The notes beneath the pieces were generated by a model. The model was given only the letters and a program-made list of their open reading frames with translations, searched no databases and was not told the origin of the DNA. This document shows positions 36,451 through 45,112 of a stretch of 64,000 nucleotides of DNA, piece after piece (the stretch's first letter is position 1; each line of letters opens with the position of its first letter). The position numbers and the translations under genes were made by a program. The stretch is from Candidatus Eisenbacteria bacterium (GTDB taxonomy: Bacteria > Eisenbacteria > RBG-16-71-46), in NCBI GenBank assembly GCA_020847735.1, contig JADLBL010000015.1, positions 248,001-312,000 of the forward strand. Direction: 5' to 3'.

Positions 36451-37081
36451 CCGCGCCGCCTGGTGCGTGCTCGCCGTTGCCGGGATCGCGTCCCTGCCCG
36501 GCTGCACGGCGTCGACCGCGCCGCCCCGTTGGCTGCCGAACGCGGTGCAGGCCCGCGACGAGGCCTGGGGAGGCTGGGTGGAACTCACGACCGGCAAAGG
36601 GGCGGCCGCCGACACCGTCTCGGGCGAGTTGCTCGCCGTTTCGCAAGACAGCGTGTACACGTTGCGTGACACGCTCGTCCTGGCCACCGCACTGACGGAG
36701 GTCACCCGCGGGCGGCTCGAGTATTACGACCCACGGAGCGGCCAGCTCGCCAGGGCAACGCTCGCCGGCACGATCTCGACGATCTCGCACGGCATTGGCC
36801 TGATCGTTTCGGCGCCCCTCTGGATACTCGTGGGCTCGACCTCGACAGCGCTCGTGTCCGGCGACGGTAAGTACAGGCTCGATCCTGCGCGGCCACGCGA
36901 TCGGGTCGTGGCGAAGCCCGGCGCCAAACGCGAGCGGCACGCTTCCTGGCGGGACCTGAGCCTGTACGCGCGCTATCCGAGTGGCTGGCCGGTGGGGCTG
37001 GATCGCGCCTCGCTGCACGAACGGCCCCTGCGAGAGATTCCGCGCAGGGTGCCACGGCAGCGCGGCCTCACGTCCTACTGA
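36440..37081 (+). CDS. Small predicted lipoprotein
   Basis: A 213-residue protein with a lipobox (LAVAGIASLPGCTAS), so probably lipidated. The mature part starts with a beta-rich segment of about 80 residues (GWVELTTGKGAAADTVSG, SVYTLRDTLVLATALTEV), then a hydrophobic stretch (ISTISHGIGLIVSAPLWILVG) that could cross or dip into a membrane, and ends in a basic region (RPLREIPRRVPRQRG). No recognised family. The start lies 11 bases inside the preceding lipoprotein gene, so the two are translationally coupled and probably work together. Confidence 0.7.
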   Translation: MRADRAAWCVLAVAGIASLPGCTASTAPPRWLPNAVQARDEAWGGWVELTTGKGAAADTVSGELLAVSQDSVYTLRDTLVLATALTEVTRGRLEYYDPRSGQLARATLAGTISTISHGIGLIVSAPLWILVGSTSTALVSGDGKYRLDPARPRDRVVAKPGAKRERHASWRDLSLYARYPSGWPVGLDRASLHERPLREIPRRVPRQRGLTSY

Positions 37082-37324
37082 GAGCAGGCCGGAGCGCCGA
37101 ACGCCAGCGACCACTGCCGCCACACGTTCCGCAGGCCTGGATCCCACGAACTGGTCGCCTCACCGCCGCCGCCGGAACCGTCCGCGGGGGCCACTGTCCG
37201 CTGGATCCCGCGGCGCCATCCGCCGTACTGACGCGCGAAATTTCTCATGAAACGCCGGCGCTGGTCCTGGGACAAACGGGCATCGAAGTCCGTCCACGTC
37301 CTTATCGGGAAGGAGATCGTCGTC

Positions 37325-38197
37325 ATGCACCGCAGCCCACGGATCACCTCCGCGGCCCACGCCTCCTTCCTGGCCGGACGCCGGGGGAGTTTCGTCCCCG
37401 GCGCCGCGCTCTCGCTGGCCACCTGTCTGGTCTTCGCACTTGCCTCGGCTGCGGCGGGACACGACTCCGACCGGCACGACGGGCATGCCTCGCCCATGAG
37501 CGAGGCCACAATGCGGGCGCAGTCGGATGCCTACTGGTCGTCGCACGCCCGCGTCGGCTCGCCGGCGCCGGACGCGAAGCCGACGCGCGCGACCGCGGCG
37601 GCAACCTTCACCGTCTCGAACTTCAAGTTCGACGCCGGCGTCGCGGGCGCCGTGGACACGGCGAAGATCACCGCCGGCCAAACCGTGGACTGGGTGTGGA
37701 GCGGCGGCATTCACACGATCACCAATGGCGAGGGCAGCGGCGACCCCAACATGGGAACGATCTTCAATCAGCCGAGCGACTCCGGAAACCCGACCTTCTC
37801 GTTCACGTTCCCGAACCCCGGCACGTACCCGTTCTTCTGCGTGTTTCACGAGGACTTCAACATGCGCGGCGTGATCGTGGTTTCCGCCGTGACCGGCGTC
37901 GGGAACCCGAACGGTGGGGCACGGCTCGGCTTCACGCGCGACCCCGCGCCGAACCCCAGTTCGTCGGGCGTCCGATTCGAGTACGCCCTCGCCACTCCGG
38001 GGCACGTGCTCGCCGAGGTGTTCGACCCGGCGGGCCGGCGCGTGGCGGTGCTGGTGGACGCCGTCCGGCCCGCGGGCCCCGCCAGCGCGGCGTGGGACGG
38101 GCGGACGAGCGACGGGGCGGCGGCGACGGGAGTCTTCTACGTCCGATTGAGGCTGCCGGGCTTCGATCAGAGCCGGCGGGTCGTGCTTCGGCGCTAG
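37325..38197 (+). CDS. Secreted cupredoxin with FlgD-like C-terminal domain
   Basis: A 290-residue exported protein. ATG 37325 has AAGGAG 9 bases upstream; an ATG 26 codons earlier gives a longer basic N-terminus. The signal peptide is long (PGAALSLATCLVFALASAAA). Residues ~92-190 form a plastocyanin-type cupredoxin (FTVSNFKFDAGVAGAV) with type-1 copper ligands His in GGIHTITNG and Cys, His, Met in FFCVFHEDFNM. Residues ~200-290 are an FlgD/Ig-like sorting domain (DPAPNPSSSG ... AAWDGRTSDGAAATGVFYVRL). It may carry or sense copper at the cell surface. His-rich residues (HDSDRHDGHA) follow the signal peptide. Confidence 0.88.
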   Translation: MHRSPRITSAAHASFLAGRRGSFVPGAALSLATCLVFALASAAAGHDSDRHDGHASPMSEATMRAQSDAYWSSHARVGSPAPDAKPTRATAAATFTVSNFKFDAGVAGAVDTAKITAGQTVDWVWSGGIHTITNGEGSGDPNMGTIFNQPSDSGNPTFSFTFPNPGTYPFFCVFHEDFNMRGVIVVSAVTGVGNPNGGARLGFTRDPAPNPSSSGVRFEYALATPGHVLAEVFDPAGRRVAVLVDAVRPAGPASAAWDGRTSDGAAATGVFYVRLRLPGFDQSRRVVLRR

Positions 38198-38387
38198 GTG
38201 CCCGCTCGCGGGGGCGCACGCTCGCCGCGTCGTACCAGCTCACGTCCACGATCGCAGCGCCGCCGGGCCGTGGACAGGCGCCTGCCGCGACCGCCGTCCC
38301 GAATCCGCGCCGGGTTCGGGTCCAGGGCGCGCCCGGCCGTCCCACCTCCGGCTTGGACTCTTCCATCGAATCGCACACACTGCGTGC

Positions 38388-39539
38388 ATGTCCCGCATCA
38401 CCAGCGCCACGACCCGGCCCCTCAGCCGGATCCGCCCCTCGGGAGATCCCGGAAGGCTGCTGCTCCTGCCCGGGCAGGTCGTAAAGAGCCCCGAGACCGG
38501 CGTGAGCTACCACGTCGAATACCTGCTCGGCTCGGGCGGGTTCGGGCAGGCGTTTCGCGCCCGCCGCGACGACGACCCGCGCCAGCTCGTGTGCGTCAAG
38601 GCGAGCACGCACATGGACGGCTGGCTGCGCGAGGCCTACTTCGGACAGCTGCTCGAGGGTCAGCCGCGCGCGATCCGCGTGCACGACACGTTCCCGCTGG
38701 TGCTCGAGAACGGCTCGATCCTCTACTGCCTCGCGCTCGAGTACGCGCGCTACGGCGACCTGCGGCTGTTCCTGCGGCGCGCCGAACGGGCCTGGCCCGA
38801 GCGGCGGATCCGCACCGAGATCGCCGGCGTTCTCGAAGTGCTCGTCAAGCTCCACCGCGGCCAGCTCCTGCACCGCGATCTCACGCCGCTCAACGTGTTC
38901 GTCTGCGACGCGCAGGCGCTCAAGCTCGGCGACTTCGGCATCGCCCGCCAGCAAAGCGACCGTCGTGGCGTCACGGCGCGCACTATGAACTGGCTGACCG
39001 CGCCGACCGACATTCTCGAGGGCTCGGTGCCCAAGTGGCAGGCGCGCGACGACGTGTACCAGGTCGGCCAGTTGATCGGCATGCTGGTCCGCAAGGATGC
39101 CGACCGGCGCATCGGCACGGCGGACGTGCGCCGGCTCGATTGCAGCGACGAGCTCAAGGAGGTCGTCCACCGCTGCATCGGCGAGCGGCGCAAGCGCTAC
39201 GAAAGCGCCGACGAGCTGATCGAGGCGCTGCGGAAACGGCCGGCGGCGCTGCGCTCCGGGGGTCTGCGCTCGCTCAAGGGAGTGCACCTCGCGTTCACGG
39301 GCGTGCTGCGGCGGCCACGCGCCGACGCGGCCCGCGCGGCGCGCCGCGCGGGCGCGGTCGTGCACGGCGGACCTTCGGCGCAAACGACGGTGCTCGTGCG
39401 TGGACGGCCGAACGCGCTGCAGGCGGCCGGGCGCGACGCGGGGCTCAAGCTGATGGAGGTGAAGCGCCTGCGCGACAGGGGCCACCGCATCACGATCCTC
39501 GATGAAGCACGGTTCTGGCGGCTCGCCGCGAAGCGCTGA
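38388..39539 (+). CDS. Ser/Thr protein kinase fused to a C-terminal BRCT domain
   Basis: A 383-residue cytoplasmic protein. Residues ~40-285 are a Hanks-type kinase: glycine loop LGSGGFGQAF, VCVKAS lysine, catalytic loop LHRDLTPLNVF (around 163; the usual Lys-Pro-Glu is Thr-Pro-Leu), and DFG in LGDFGIARQ (around 183). The kinase is followed by ~85 residues that match BRCT domains of NAD-dependent DNA ligases: LKGVHLAFTGVL, AARRAGAVVHGG, TTVLVRG, and EARFWRLA at the end. BRCT modules bind phosphopeptides or DNA ends in repair proteins. A kinase joined to a BRCT module is unusual. No signal or membrane segment. Function and substrate are unknown. Confidence 0.88.
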   Translation: MSRITSATTRPLSRIRPSGDPGRLLLLPGQVVKSPETGVSYHVEYLLGSGGFGQAFRARRDDDPRQLVCVKASTHMDGWLREAYFGQLLEGQPRAIRVHDTFPLVLENGSILYCLALEYARYGDLRLFLRRAERAWPERRIRTEIAGVLEVLVKLHRGQLLHRDLTPLNVFVCDAQALKLGDFGIARQQSDRRGVTARTMNWLTAPTDILEGSVPKWQARDDVYQVGQLIGMLVRKDADRRIGTADVRRLDCSDELKEVVHRCIGERRKRYESADELIEALRKRPAALRSGGLRSLKGVHLAFTGVLRRPRADAARAARRAGAVVHGGPSAQTTVLVRGRPNALQAAGRDAGLKLMEVKRLRDRGHRITILDEARFWRLAAKR

Positions 39540-39662
39540 GACGCGTCCGCTGGGTGCCCGGGCCCGCCGGGCGCCCCGACGGCGTCGTGGAATGCGCCCG
39601 GCACGTCGGGCGCCCGCGCGGGCGCGCCACGGGCGCCTCGCCCCGGCAGGGGCCTGCGCTGA

Positions 39663-40229
39663 TCAGCGCAGGAGCATGGCCTTCTGCTTCGCCGCCTGAA
39701 CTCCGTTGACGACGAGCCGCGGGAGGTACTCACCGGGTCCGAGCATTCGAGCCCCCTGGCCGCGGCCGTCCCAGCCGAGCTGATGCCGCCCCGCGACCGC
39801 TGCGGCGTCGGCGGCAGTGACGATAGGGACCACCTTCACGACTCTCGCTCCGACACCGGACAGGAAGTGGTGACCGATCCGCGCGGCACGACCGTCCGCG
39901 GCGGTGTGCACCGTCATCGTGGCGCGCATCACCACGATGCCGTTGTGTCGCTGCTGGAGGTACGCGTGGGTCGCACCGTTGTGGTCGCTCGAGTAGATGT
40001 CGGTGACGATGACGTCCGTGAGGTCGGCTTCCTCCGGCCCCCATCTCGGCCCGATTGGCTCGAATGTGCTCGAATGCCCGTCCTATCGCCTCGACGCGCG
40101 AAATCGCGGTGACCGCGCCGGCTCCCGGTCCGGCCAGGGTCGGGCGCTTCGGCCACGAGTCCGGACGGTGCCGGCGACGGGTGCCGACGCGCATCCGCCT
40201 AGCAGTCGTAGGCCGGGAATGAAGCGCAT
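39663..40229 (-). pseudogene. Broken secreted protease: M36 FTP propeptide joined to FlgD-like domain
   Basis: On the minus strand the segments of a secreted M36 (fungalysin-type) protein lie in three reading frames. Export signal MRFIPGLRLLGGCASAPVAG begins at 40229. GRAFEHIRANRAEMG and, after a frame change at a C5/G5 tract (40038-40042), LTDVIVTDIYSSDHNG, THAYLQQRHNGI and MTVHTAADGRAARIGHHFL match the FTP propeptide of M36 peptidases. Instead of the 350-residue catalytic domain with HEXXH, the sequence passes straight into an FlgD/Ig-like C-terminal domain (GRHQLGWDGRGQGARMLG ... KQKAMLLR) that ends at 39663. So the catalytic domain is deleted and the reading frame disrupted. A homopolymer sequencing error could explain one shift, not the deletion. 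Confidence 0.75.
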
Positions 40230-40406
40230 GCACCCGAAGTCCGAAGGCCGAGGCGCGCTCAGCCGCCCCGGCCTTCGACTTCACGGAGGAGCGTCACCGG
40301 GCCGCTTGACCCGGCCCGCCGGCAACGCTGCAACTTCCCCCCGATCGGCGAAGCCGTCGGGCGTCTCCGCGGCGCCACTCGTTGCTGGTGGCCCGCTCCG
40401 CCCGCC

Positions 40407-41642
40407 TCAACGGACGACGACGAACCTTCCGAAGTCAACGCGTTCGCCGTGCTCGAGGCGCACGAGGTAGACACCCGCCGGCAGCTTGGAGCCTCCGGCC
40501 TCGCGCGCGTTCCACGCAACGTGATGCAGCCCTGCCGGCATCGGCCCTTCCGACAGCGTTCCGACGCGCCTTCCCCCGATGTCGAACACGTCGAGCCGAA
40601 TGTGCTCCTCGACGGGCAGTCTGAAGCTCAGCGTGATCGCCGAGCGGCAGGGATTGGGAGCGATCGAACGCAGCGCGGACTCCAACGGAATGGCCGGAGA
40701 GACGGCTGCCGGGCTGTCGTGGAACCGTTGCAGGCGGGAGTTCTGCTCGTCGGTGGCGTAGATGGAGCCGTCCAGGCCGATCGCGAGACCGCTCAGGCCC
40801 TGGAACTCCCCGGAACCGGTGCCGACGGCGCCCGTCGAGTCGAGCGGGGTGCCGTCCGGCGCGAACACGCGGATCAGCCCGTTCTCGTAGTCCGCGAGGA
40901 ACAGCTGCCCGCTTCCGTTCACCTCGATGTCGGTCGCGTTCTGCGCCCCCGTTTCGAAGGAGCCGAGATAGGTTCCGTCCGCCTGGTACTGCTCCACGAT
41001 CGGCGCGAGCCACTGGACGACGTGGATCACTCCGCCCCATTCGACCACTCCCGAGGGGTAGGTCGGGCCCTGGCTTGTCCAGTTGAGAATCGGCACTCCG
41101 GCGGCGGTGTACTTGTGCACGGACTGGTCGGAAAAGCCGCTCACGTACACGTCCCCCGCGGCGTCGAGGGCGACATGATCGGTGCGCTGTCCCGGCGTCG
41201 GCCAGGAGAACAGGAAGTTTCCGGAAGCGTCGAACTTCTCGATCCGCACCCCGACGTAGTCGCAGACGTACACGTCGCCGGCCGCGTCGAACGCCATGCC
41301 ATAGGGCGTCTGAAACTGCCCGTCGCCCGTGCCACTGCCGCCGAAGGCGAACAGCAGCTCGCCGCCCGTCGCCGCATACACGCGAATCGAGTCGTCGTTG
41401 CACGCGACCCAGACGCGGCCCGTCGGGTCCACCTCCACTTCGATAGGGTGCCCGGGCACGAACCACTCCTCGGCGAACGGCGGGAACGCGGCGGAAGGGG
41501 CGGCGAGCAGCGCACAAGCGGCGGCCGTCGCCCCCGCGGCGGAGAACCACCTGAGCGCGGCACGGCGGCGACGAAGCGGACGCTCCTGCGCGAGCCCGTC
41601 GCCACGAAGCAGGTTGGAAAGGAACGGAACGCGAAACGGCAT
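40407..41642 (-). CDS. Secreted NHL-repeat beta-propeller protein with FlgD-like C-terminal domain
   Basis: A 411-residue exported protein. The N-terminus is long and basic (RRRRAALRWF) before the hydrophobic core AAGATAAACALLAAPSAAF. Residues ~60-320 form NHL/6-bladed-propeller repeats, e.g. TPYGMAFDAAGDVYVCDY and LSGLAIGLDGSIYATDEQN. The last ~85 residues are an FlgD/Ig-like sorting domain (IAPNPCRSAITL ... AWNAREAGGSKLPAGVYLVRL) with a Cys not seen in the others. Such proteins are usually surface-bound or released and bind protein or sugar ligands; no enzyme is recognisable. GAGGAGG precedes ATG 41642. Confidence 0.88.
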   Translation of the reverse strand: MPFRVPFLSNLLRGDGLAQERPLRRRRAALRWFSAAGATAAACALLAAPSAAFPPFAEEWFVPGHPIEVEVDPTGRVWVACNDDSIRVYAATGGELLFAFGGSGTGDGQFQTPYGMAFDAAGDVYVCDYVGVRIEKFDASGNFLFSWPTPGQRTDHVALDAAGDVYVSGFSDQSVHKYTAAGVPILNWTSQGPTYPSGVVEWGGVIHVVQWLAPIVEQYQADGTYLGSFETGAQNATDIEVNGSGQLFLADYENGLIRVFAPDGTPLDSTGAVGTGSGEFQGLSGLAIGLDGSIYATDEQNSRLQRFHDSPAAVSPAIPLESALRSIAPNPCRSAITLSFRLPVEEHIRLDVFDIGGRRVGTLSEGPMPAGLHHVAWNAREAGGSKLPAGVYLVRLEHGERVDFGRFVVVR

Positions 41643-41996
41643 GGAAGGTCCTCCTCGATCGTTGATCGTCCCGCGCGGCCCCGCCCCTGTAGGCGGGCTT
41701 CGTCGGCGATCGCCCTCGGACGACCGGGAGCGAGCCGGGGGCGGGACCCCCGGCGCGGGGTCGTCCGTGAATCCATCAACCGGACGACGGGCGGAGACCG
41801 CACGCGAGATCCGTCCGACGCGGTTTGGCAGCCGCCGCGGGCCAGCGGCCGGCGCGGGGCGGCGGCCGCCGCAGGTCAGCGTCCGGCGCGGGGCAGCGGC
41901 CGCCGCGGGTCAGCGTCCGGCGCGGGCCGGTGGCCGACGCACGGGCGGCCTGGCCGAGGCCGGGGCGCGGAGGACCAGGGAATCGGGGCCGCGGCC
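41643..41996. other. Gene-free stretch between NHL protein and mmsA
   Basis: 354 bases without a credible gene on either strand. The middle is GC-rich with a direct repeat (described separately). No T-rich terminator is visible for either neighbour. Confidence 0.5.
41831..41932. repeat. 34-bp minisatellite, three copies
   Basis: Three tandem copies of a 34-bp GC-rich unit starting GCCGCCGCGGG at 41831, 41865 and 41899, with a few substitutions and a degenerate fourth copy after. It is intergenic, 65 bases downstream of the mmsA stop codon. There are no spacers, so it is not CRISPR. Confidence 0.8.
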
Positions 41997-43517
41997 CTAC
42001 TTCGCCGTCGGGAACGCGAACTCGGCGCCCTTGGCGAGGGTCTCGGGCCAGCGCTGCATCACGCTCTTCTGCCGCGTGTAGAAGCGCACGCCCTCCTCGC
42101 CATAGGCATGCATGTCGCCGAACAGGCTCTTCTTCCAGCCGCCGAAGCCGTGCCAGGCCATCGGCACCGGAATGGGCACGTTGATGCCGACCATGCCGAC
42201 CTGCACGCGGCGCGCGAACTCGCGCGCGACGTGGCCGTCGCTCGTGTAGCAGGCCACGCCGTTGCCGAACTCGTTTCCGTTGATCAACTGCACCGCCTCG
42301 GCCAGGTCCTTCACGCGCACGCAGCTCAGCACCGGGCCGAAGATCTCCTCCTTATAGATGCGCATCGAGGTCGTCACGCGGTCGAACAGCGTGCCGCCGG
42401 TGAAGAAGCCGCCTTCCAGCCCGGCGAACTTCCGCTGGCGACCGTCCACGACCAGCTCGGCGCCTTCCTTCGCGCCGATCTCGATGTAGCCCTCGATCCG
42501 CTCGAGCGCCTGCTTCGTGACGATGGGTCCCATCTCGGCGTCGGCTTCCATCGGGTGCTTGATCTTCAGGTTCTTCGCGCGCTCCGCGAGTCTGGGGATG
42601 ATCCGGTCGCCGACATCGCCCACCAGCACCGCGACGCTGATGGCCATGCAGCGCTCGCCCGCCGAGCCGTAGCCGGCGCCGATCAGGCCGTCCACCGCCA
42701 GGCCGAGGTCGGCGTCGGGCATGACGACCATGTGGTTCTTCGCGCCGCCCAGGGCTTGCACGCGCTTGCCGTGGCGCGCGCCGGTCTCGTAGATGTACTG
42801 GGCGATCGGCGTCGAGCCGACGAAGCTCACGGCCTGCACGTCCGGGTGCGTCAGCAGCGCGTCCACCGCCACCTTGTCGCCCTGCACGACGTTGAAGACC
42901 CCGTCGGGCAGGCCGGCCTGCTTGAGCAGGTCGGCCATGAACAGCGAGGACGACGGATCGCGTTCGCTCGGCTTGAGGACGAAGGCGTTGCCGCACGCCA
43001 GCGCCAGCGGATACATCCACAGCGGCACCATGCACGGGAAGTTGAACGGCGTGATGCCGGCCACCACCCCCAGCGGCTGGCGGAGCGTCCAGTTGTCGAT
43101 GTCCGTCGAGACCTGGTCGGTGAAACCGCCCTTGAGCAGCTGCGGGATGCCGCAGGCGAACTCGACGACATCAATGCCGCGCGCGACCTCGCCCTGCGCG
43201 TCGGTGAAGACCTTGCCGTGCTCGGCGGTGATCATCGCCGCGAGCGTGTCGCGGTGCTGCGTCAGCAGCCGGATGAACGCGTGCAGCACGCGCGCGCGCC
43301 GGATGGGCGGCGTGTCGCCCCAGGCCGGCTGCGCGGCACGGGCCGCGGCCACCGCCGCCCCGACCTCGTCGGCCGAAGCGAGCGCGAGCTGGCGCGCGAC
43401 CTTGCCGGTGGTGGGGTTGTAGACCGGCTGCTGCCGGCCGCTGTTGCCGGAAACGATTCGTCCGCCGATGTAGTGGCCGACGTCGGTGGTGGCGGTGAAA
43501 GCTTCAGTGGTGGCCAT
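41997..43517 (-). CDS. mmsA: Methylmalonate-semialdehyde dehydrogenase, CoA-acylating
   Basis: A 506-residue aldehyde dehydrogenase of the MmsA type, which converts methylmalonate semialdehyde (valine breakdown) or malonate semialdehyde to propionyl- or acetyl-CoA with NAD. The active-site Cys is in [11 protein letters not shown] around residue 290, and [16 protein letters not shown] replaces the Glu-containing motif of ordinary ALDHs, as expected for the CoA-dependent subfamily. [19 protein letters not shown] and [11 protein letters not shown]-like blocks are typical. ATG 43517 begins MATTEAFT with GGAGA about 8 bases upstream; an upstream open extension has no similarity. Other valine degradation genes are not in the window. 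Confidence 0.94.
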   Translation of the reverse strand: MATTEAFTATTDVGHYIGGRIVSGNSGRQQPVYNPTTGKVARQLALASADEVGAAVAAARAAQPAWGDTPPIRRARVLHAFIRLLTQHRDTLAAMITAEHGKVFTDAQGEVARGIDVVEFACGIPQLLKGGFTDQVSTDIDNWTLRQPLGVVAGITPFNFPCMVPLWMYPLALACGNAFVLKPSERDPSSSLFMADLLKQAGLPDGVFNVVQGDKVAVDALLTHPDVQAVSFVGSTPIAQYIYETGARHGKRVQALGGAKNHMVVMPDADLGLAVDGLIGAGYGSAGERCMAISVAVLVGDVGDRIIPRLAERAKNLKIKHPMEADAEMGPIVTKQALERIEGYIEIGAKEGAELVVDGRQRKFAGLEGGFFTGGTLFDRVTTSMRIYKEEIFGPVLSCVRVKDLAEAVQLINGNEFGNGVACYTSDGHVAREFARRVQVGMVGINVPIPVPMAWHGFGGWKKSLFGDMHAYGEEGVRFYTRQKSVMQRWPETLAKGAEFAFPTAK

Positions 43518-43737
43518 GGCGGATCTCCGTGCAGGCAGGGGTGGCGTGATGACGATGAGCGCGCAGCGTAGGCGACTTCGCCCGATTCTGCATCCAACCG
43601 CGGCTGGCGCACGGTGCCCGGCGCCCGCTCTCGCGCTCATCTCCGGTTGCCGAAGGGCTTGCCGGACCGGGGAGCGAAGGTCGCATGGTGACGGTCGTGT
43701 TGAAGGCGCGTGGCTTACACGGTCGCGACCGGCCGCG

Positions 43738-44280
43738 TCACTCCCCCGGGTAGGTCACCCGCGTCCCCTGAACGCGCGCAAAAGGCGTCAGATGATGGGG
43801 CCGAAGGCTCCCCGGACCCAGGATGTGCACGACCGTCGCGCCCCGGACCGTCAGGGCGTCCGCAATGAGCGAGCGGTGGCAGCGCCACGGAACGGCTTCG
43901 GCGCACATCAGGGCGACGCCCTCCGCGACAAGCGGCCGCAGGCCGACGAGGCCGTTCTCGAAGTCCGGCGTCAGCATGTAGTCGGCGAAACCCCGGAAGC
44001 TCGCGTTACGCCAACCCGCGTTCGGCGAGTCCGGACGCGCATGGCGCAATCCACCGAGCGCAGGGAGATGAACGTAGCGCACCCCGTGCGACGGCAGCGT
44101 CACCCGCAAGGCGTCCTGGCCGAACTGCGGATTGTGGCGGGAGCGCGGGATCGTCCGGATGTCGGCGAGCACCGCAACCTTCGCACCGCGCAGAAGCAGG
44201 ATCAGTTCGTCCAGCGCACGCGTGGAGTGACCGATCGTCCAGATCCGTGCACCCTCGAAGTCGCGGACCGCCTCGGTCAC
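43738..44280 (-). CDS. DUF488 family protein
   Basis: A 180-residue protein of family DUF488, with the N-terminal IWTIGHST motif, the [10 protein letters not shown] block, and Cys-rich [17 protein letters not shown], which are typical of the family. Start GTG 44280 is the first in frame. DUF488 proteins are cytoplasmic and of unknown function, often found near DNA-related or stress genes. There is no clear operon here: mmsA lies 220 bases downstream, and a gene-free region upstream. Confidence 0.85.
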   Translation of the reverse strand: MTEAVRDFEGARIWTIGHSTRALDELILLLRGAKVAVLADIRTIPRSRHNPQFGQDALRVTLPSHGVRYVHLPALGGLRHARPDSPNAGWRNASFRGFADYMLTPDFENGLVGLRPLVAEGVALMCAEAVPWRCHRSLIADALTVRGATVVHILGPGSLRPHHLTPFARVQGTRVTYPGE

Positions 44281-45112
44281 GTCAGCCGTCCAGCTTCATG
44301 CCCGTCGGCCCGCATGCAGGATCCTCCATGGACCGGACAATCCTGCCATACCCGATGGTCCTCGGATCAGGGGGCATCCCGACGGGATCAGGGCCTGCCG
44401 CAACGCCCCCGAGAAGGGTGGATCGTCGTGCCCGGTACGGACGAAGCAGCCGACCCGGCCGAGTTCCTGAACCTCCCTCCTTCGTTGGCTCCCTGCTCCA
44501 GGCCGGCGACAGCAAAGGGAATGGTGCGCAATCGCCGACACCGAAAACGAATGCAGAGCGGTCGCCGGCTGGCGTAGCATCCATGAGTTCCCGCCCGCAG
44601 GCCCGGGCTGCTGACGGCGGCGCTTCACGGACGCGTCCCGGGCGAGAACGTCGCGCCGACGGGCCGGAACGCCACTGATCCATCCCGGGGCGATGCCGAG
44701 ATCGCCAACGTTCATGCGTGGAAGGAGTGCCATGCACCATGCCCGCTCCAGGCTCACCGGGATTCCGAACCACCGGGGTGTCCGCAAGCCCTGTTCCCCG
44801 AACGGCCGTAACCCCGGGGCCCGTGGGGGCCTGGCGGCGATGGCAAGATGCGAAGCGACCACGCCGGTGATCTTGGAGGCCCGTGGATGGCGACTGAAGC
44901 GAGGTCGCCAGTGAGGGTGGTGCGGCGGCCGGGAGCGGGCGCGTGATCGCAGGGCGCCGGGCGCGGCCCGAACGCGCCACGCAGTCGCTTCGCGAGCCAT
45001 GCGGCCCGAACGATTCCTGTCGGATCTCGGCGGGCCCGCGGTCGTCTCGAAACATCGGAACGCGCGATCCCTCCCGCCTCTCGGAGATGCGCAGAACCCG
45101 GAAGCCCTCCTC
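44281..45112. other. Gene-free region of about 830 bases
   Basis: No coding region could be supported. Open frames exist on both strands, but none has family motifs or a ribosome-binding site. The composition by eye is less regular than in coding parts. A short inverted repeat TGGCGAC / GTCGCCA with a 9-base loop lies near 44888-44911. It contains the promoter region of the kinase gene at 45113, though no clear -35/-10 pair was found. Possibly decayed sequence or an unrecognised RNA. Confidence 0.45.

Noticed and set aside
37082-37324. Possible coding extension upstream of the cupredoxin
   Set aside because: The ATG at 37247 gives a basic stretch without a signal peptide pattern; ATG 37325 has a better ribosome site and signal peptide.
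41831-41932. Possible CRISPR array in the 34-bp repeats
   Set aside because: Copies are directly adjacent with no unique spacers.
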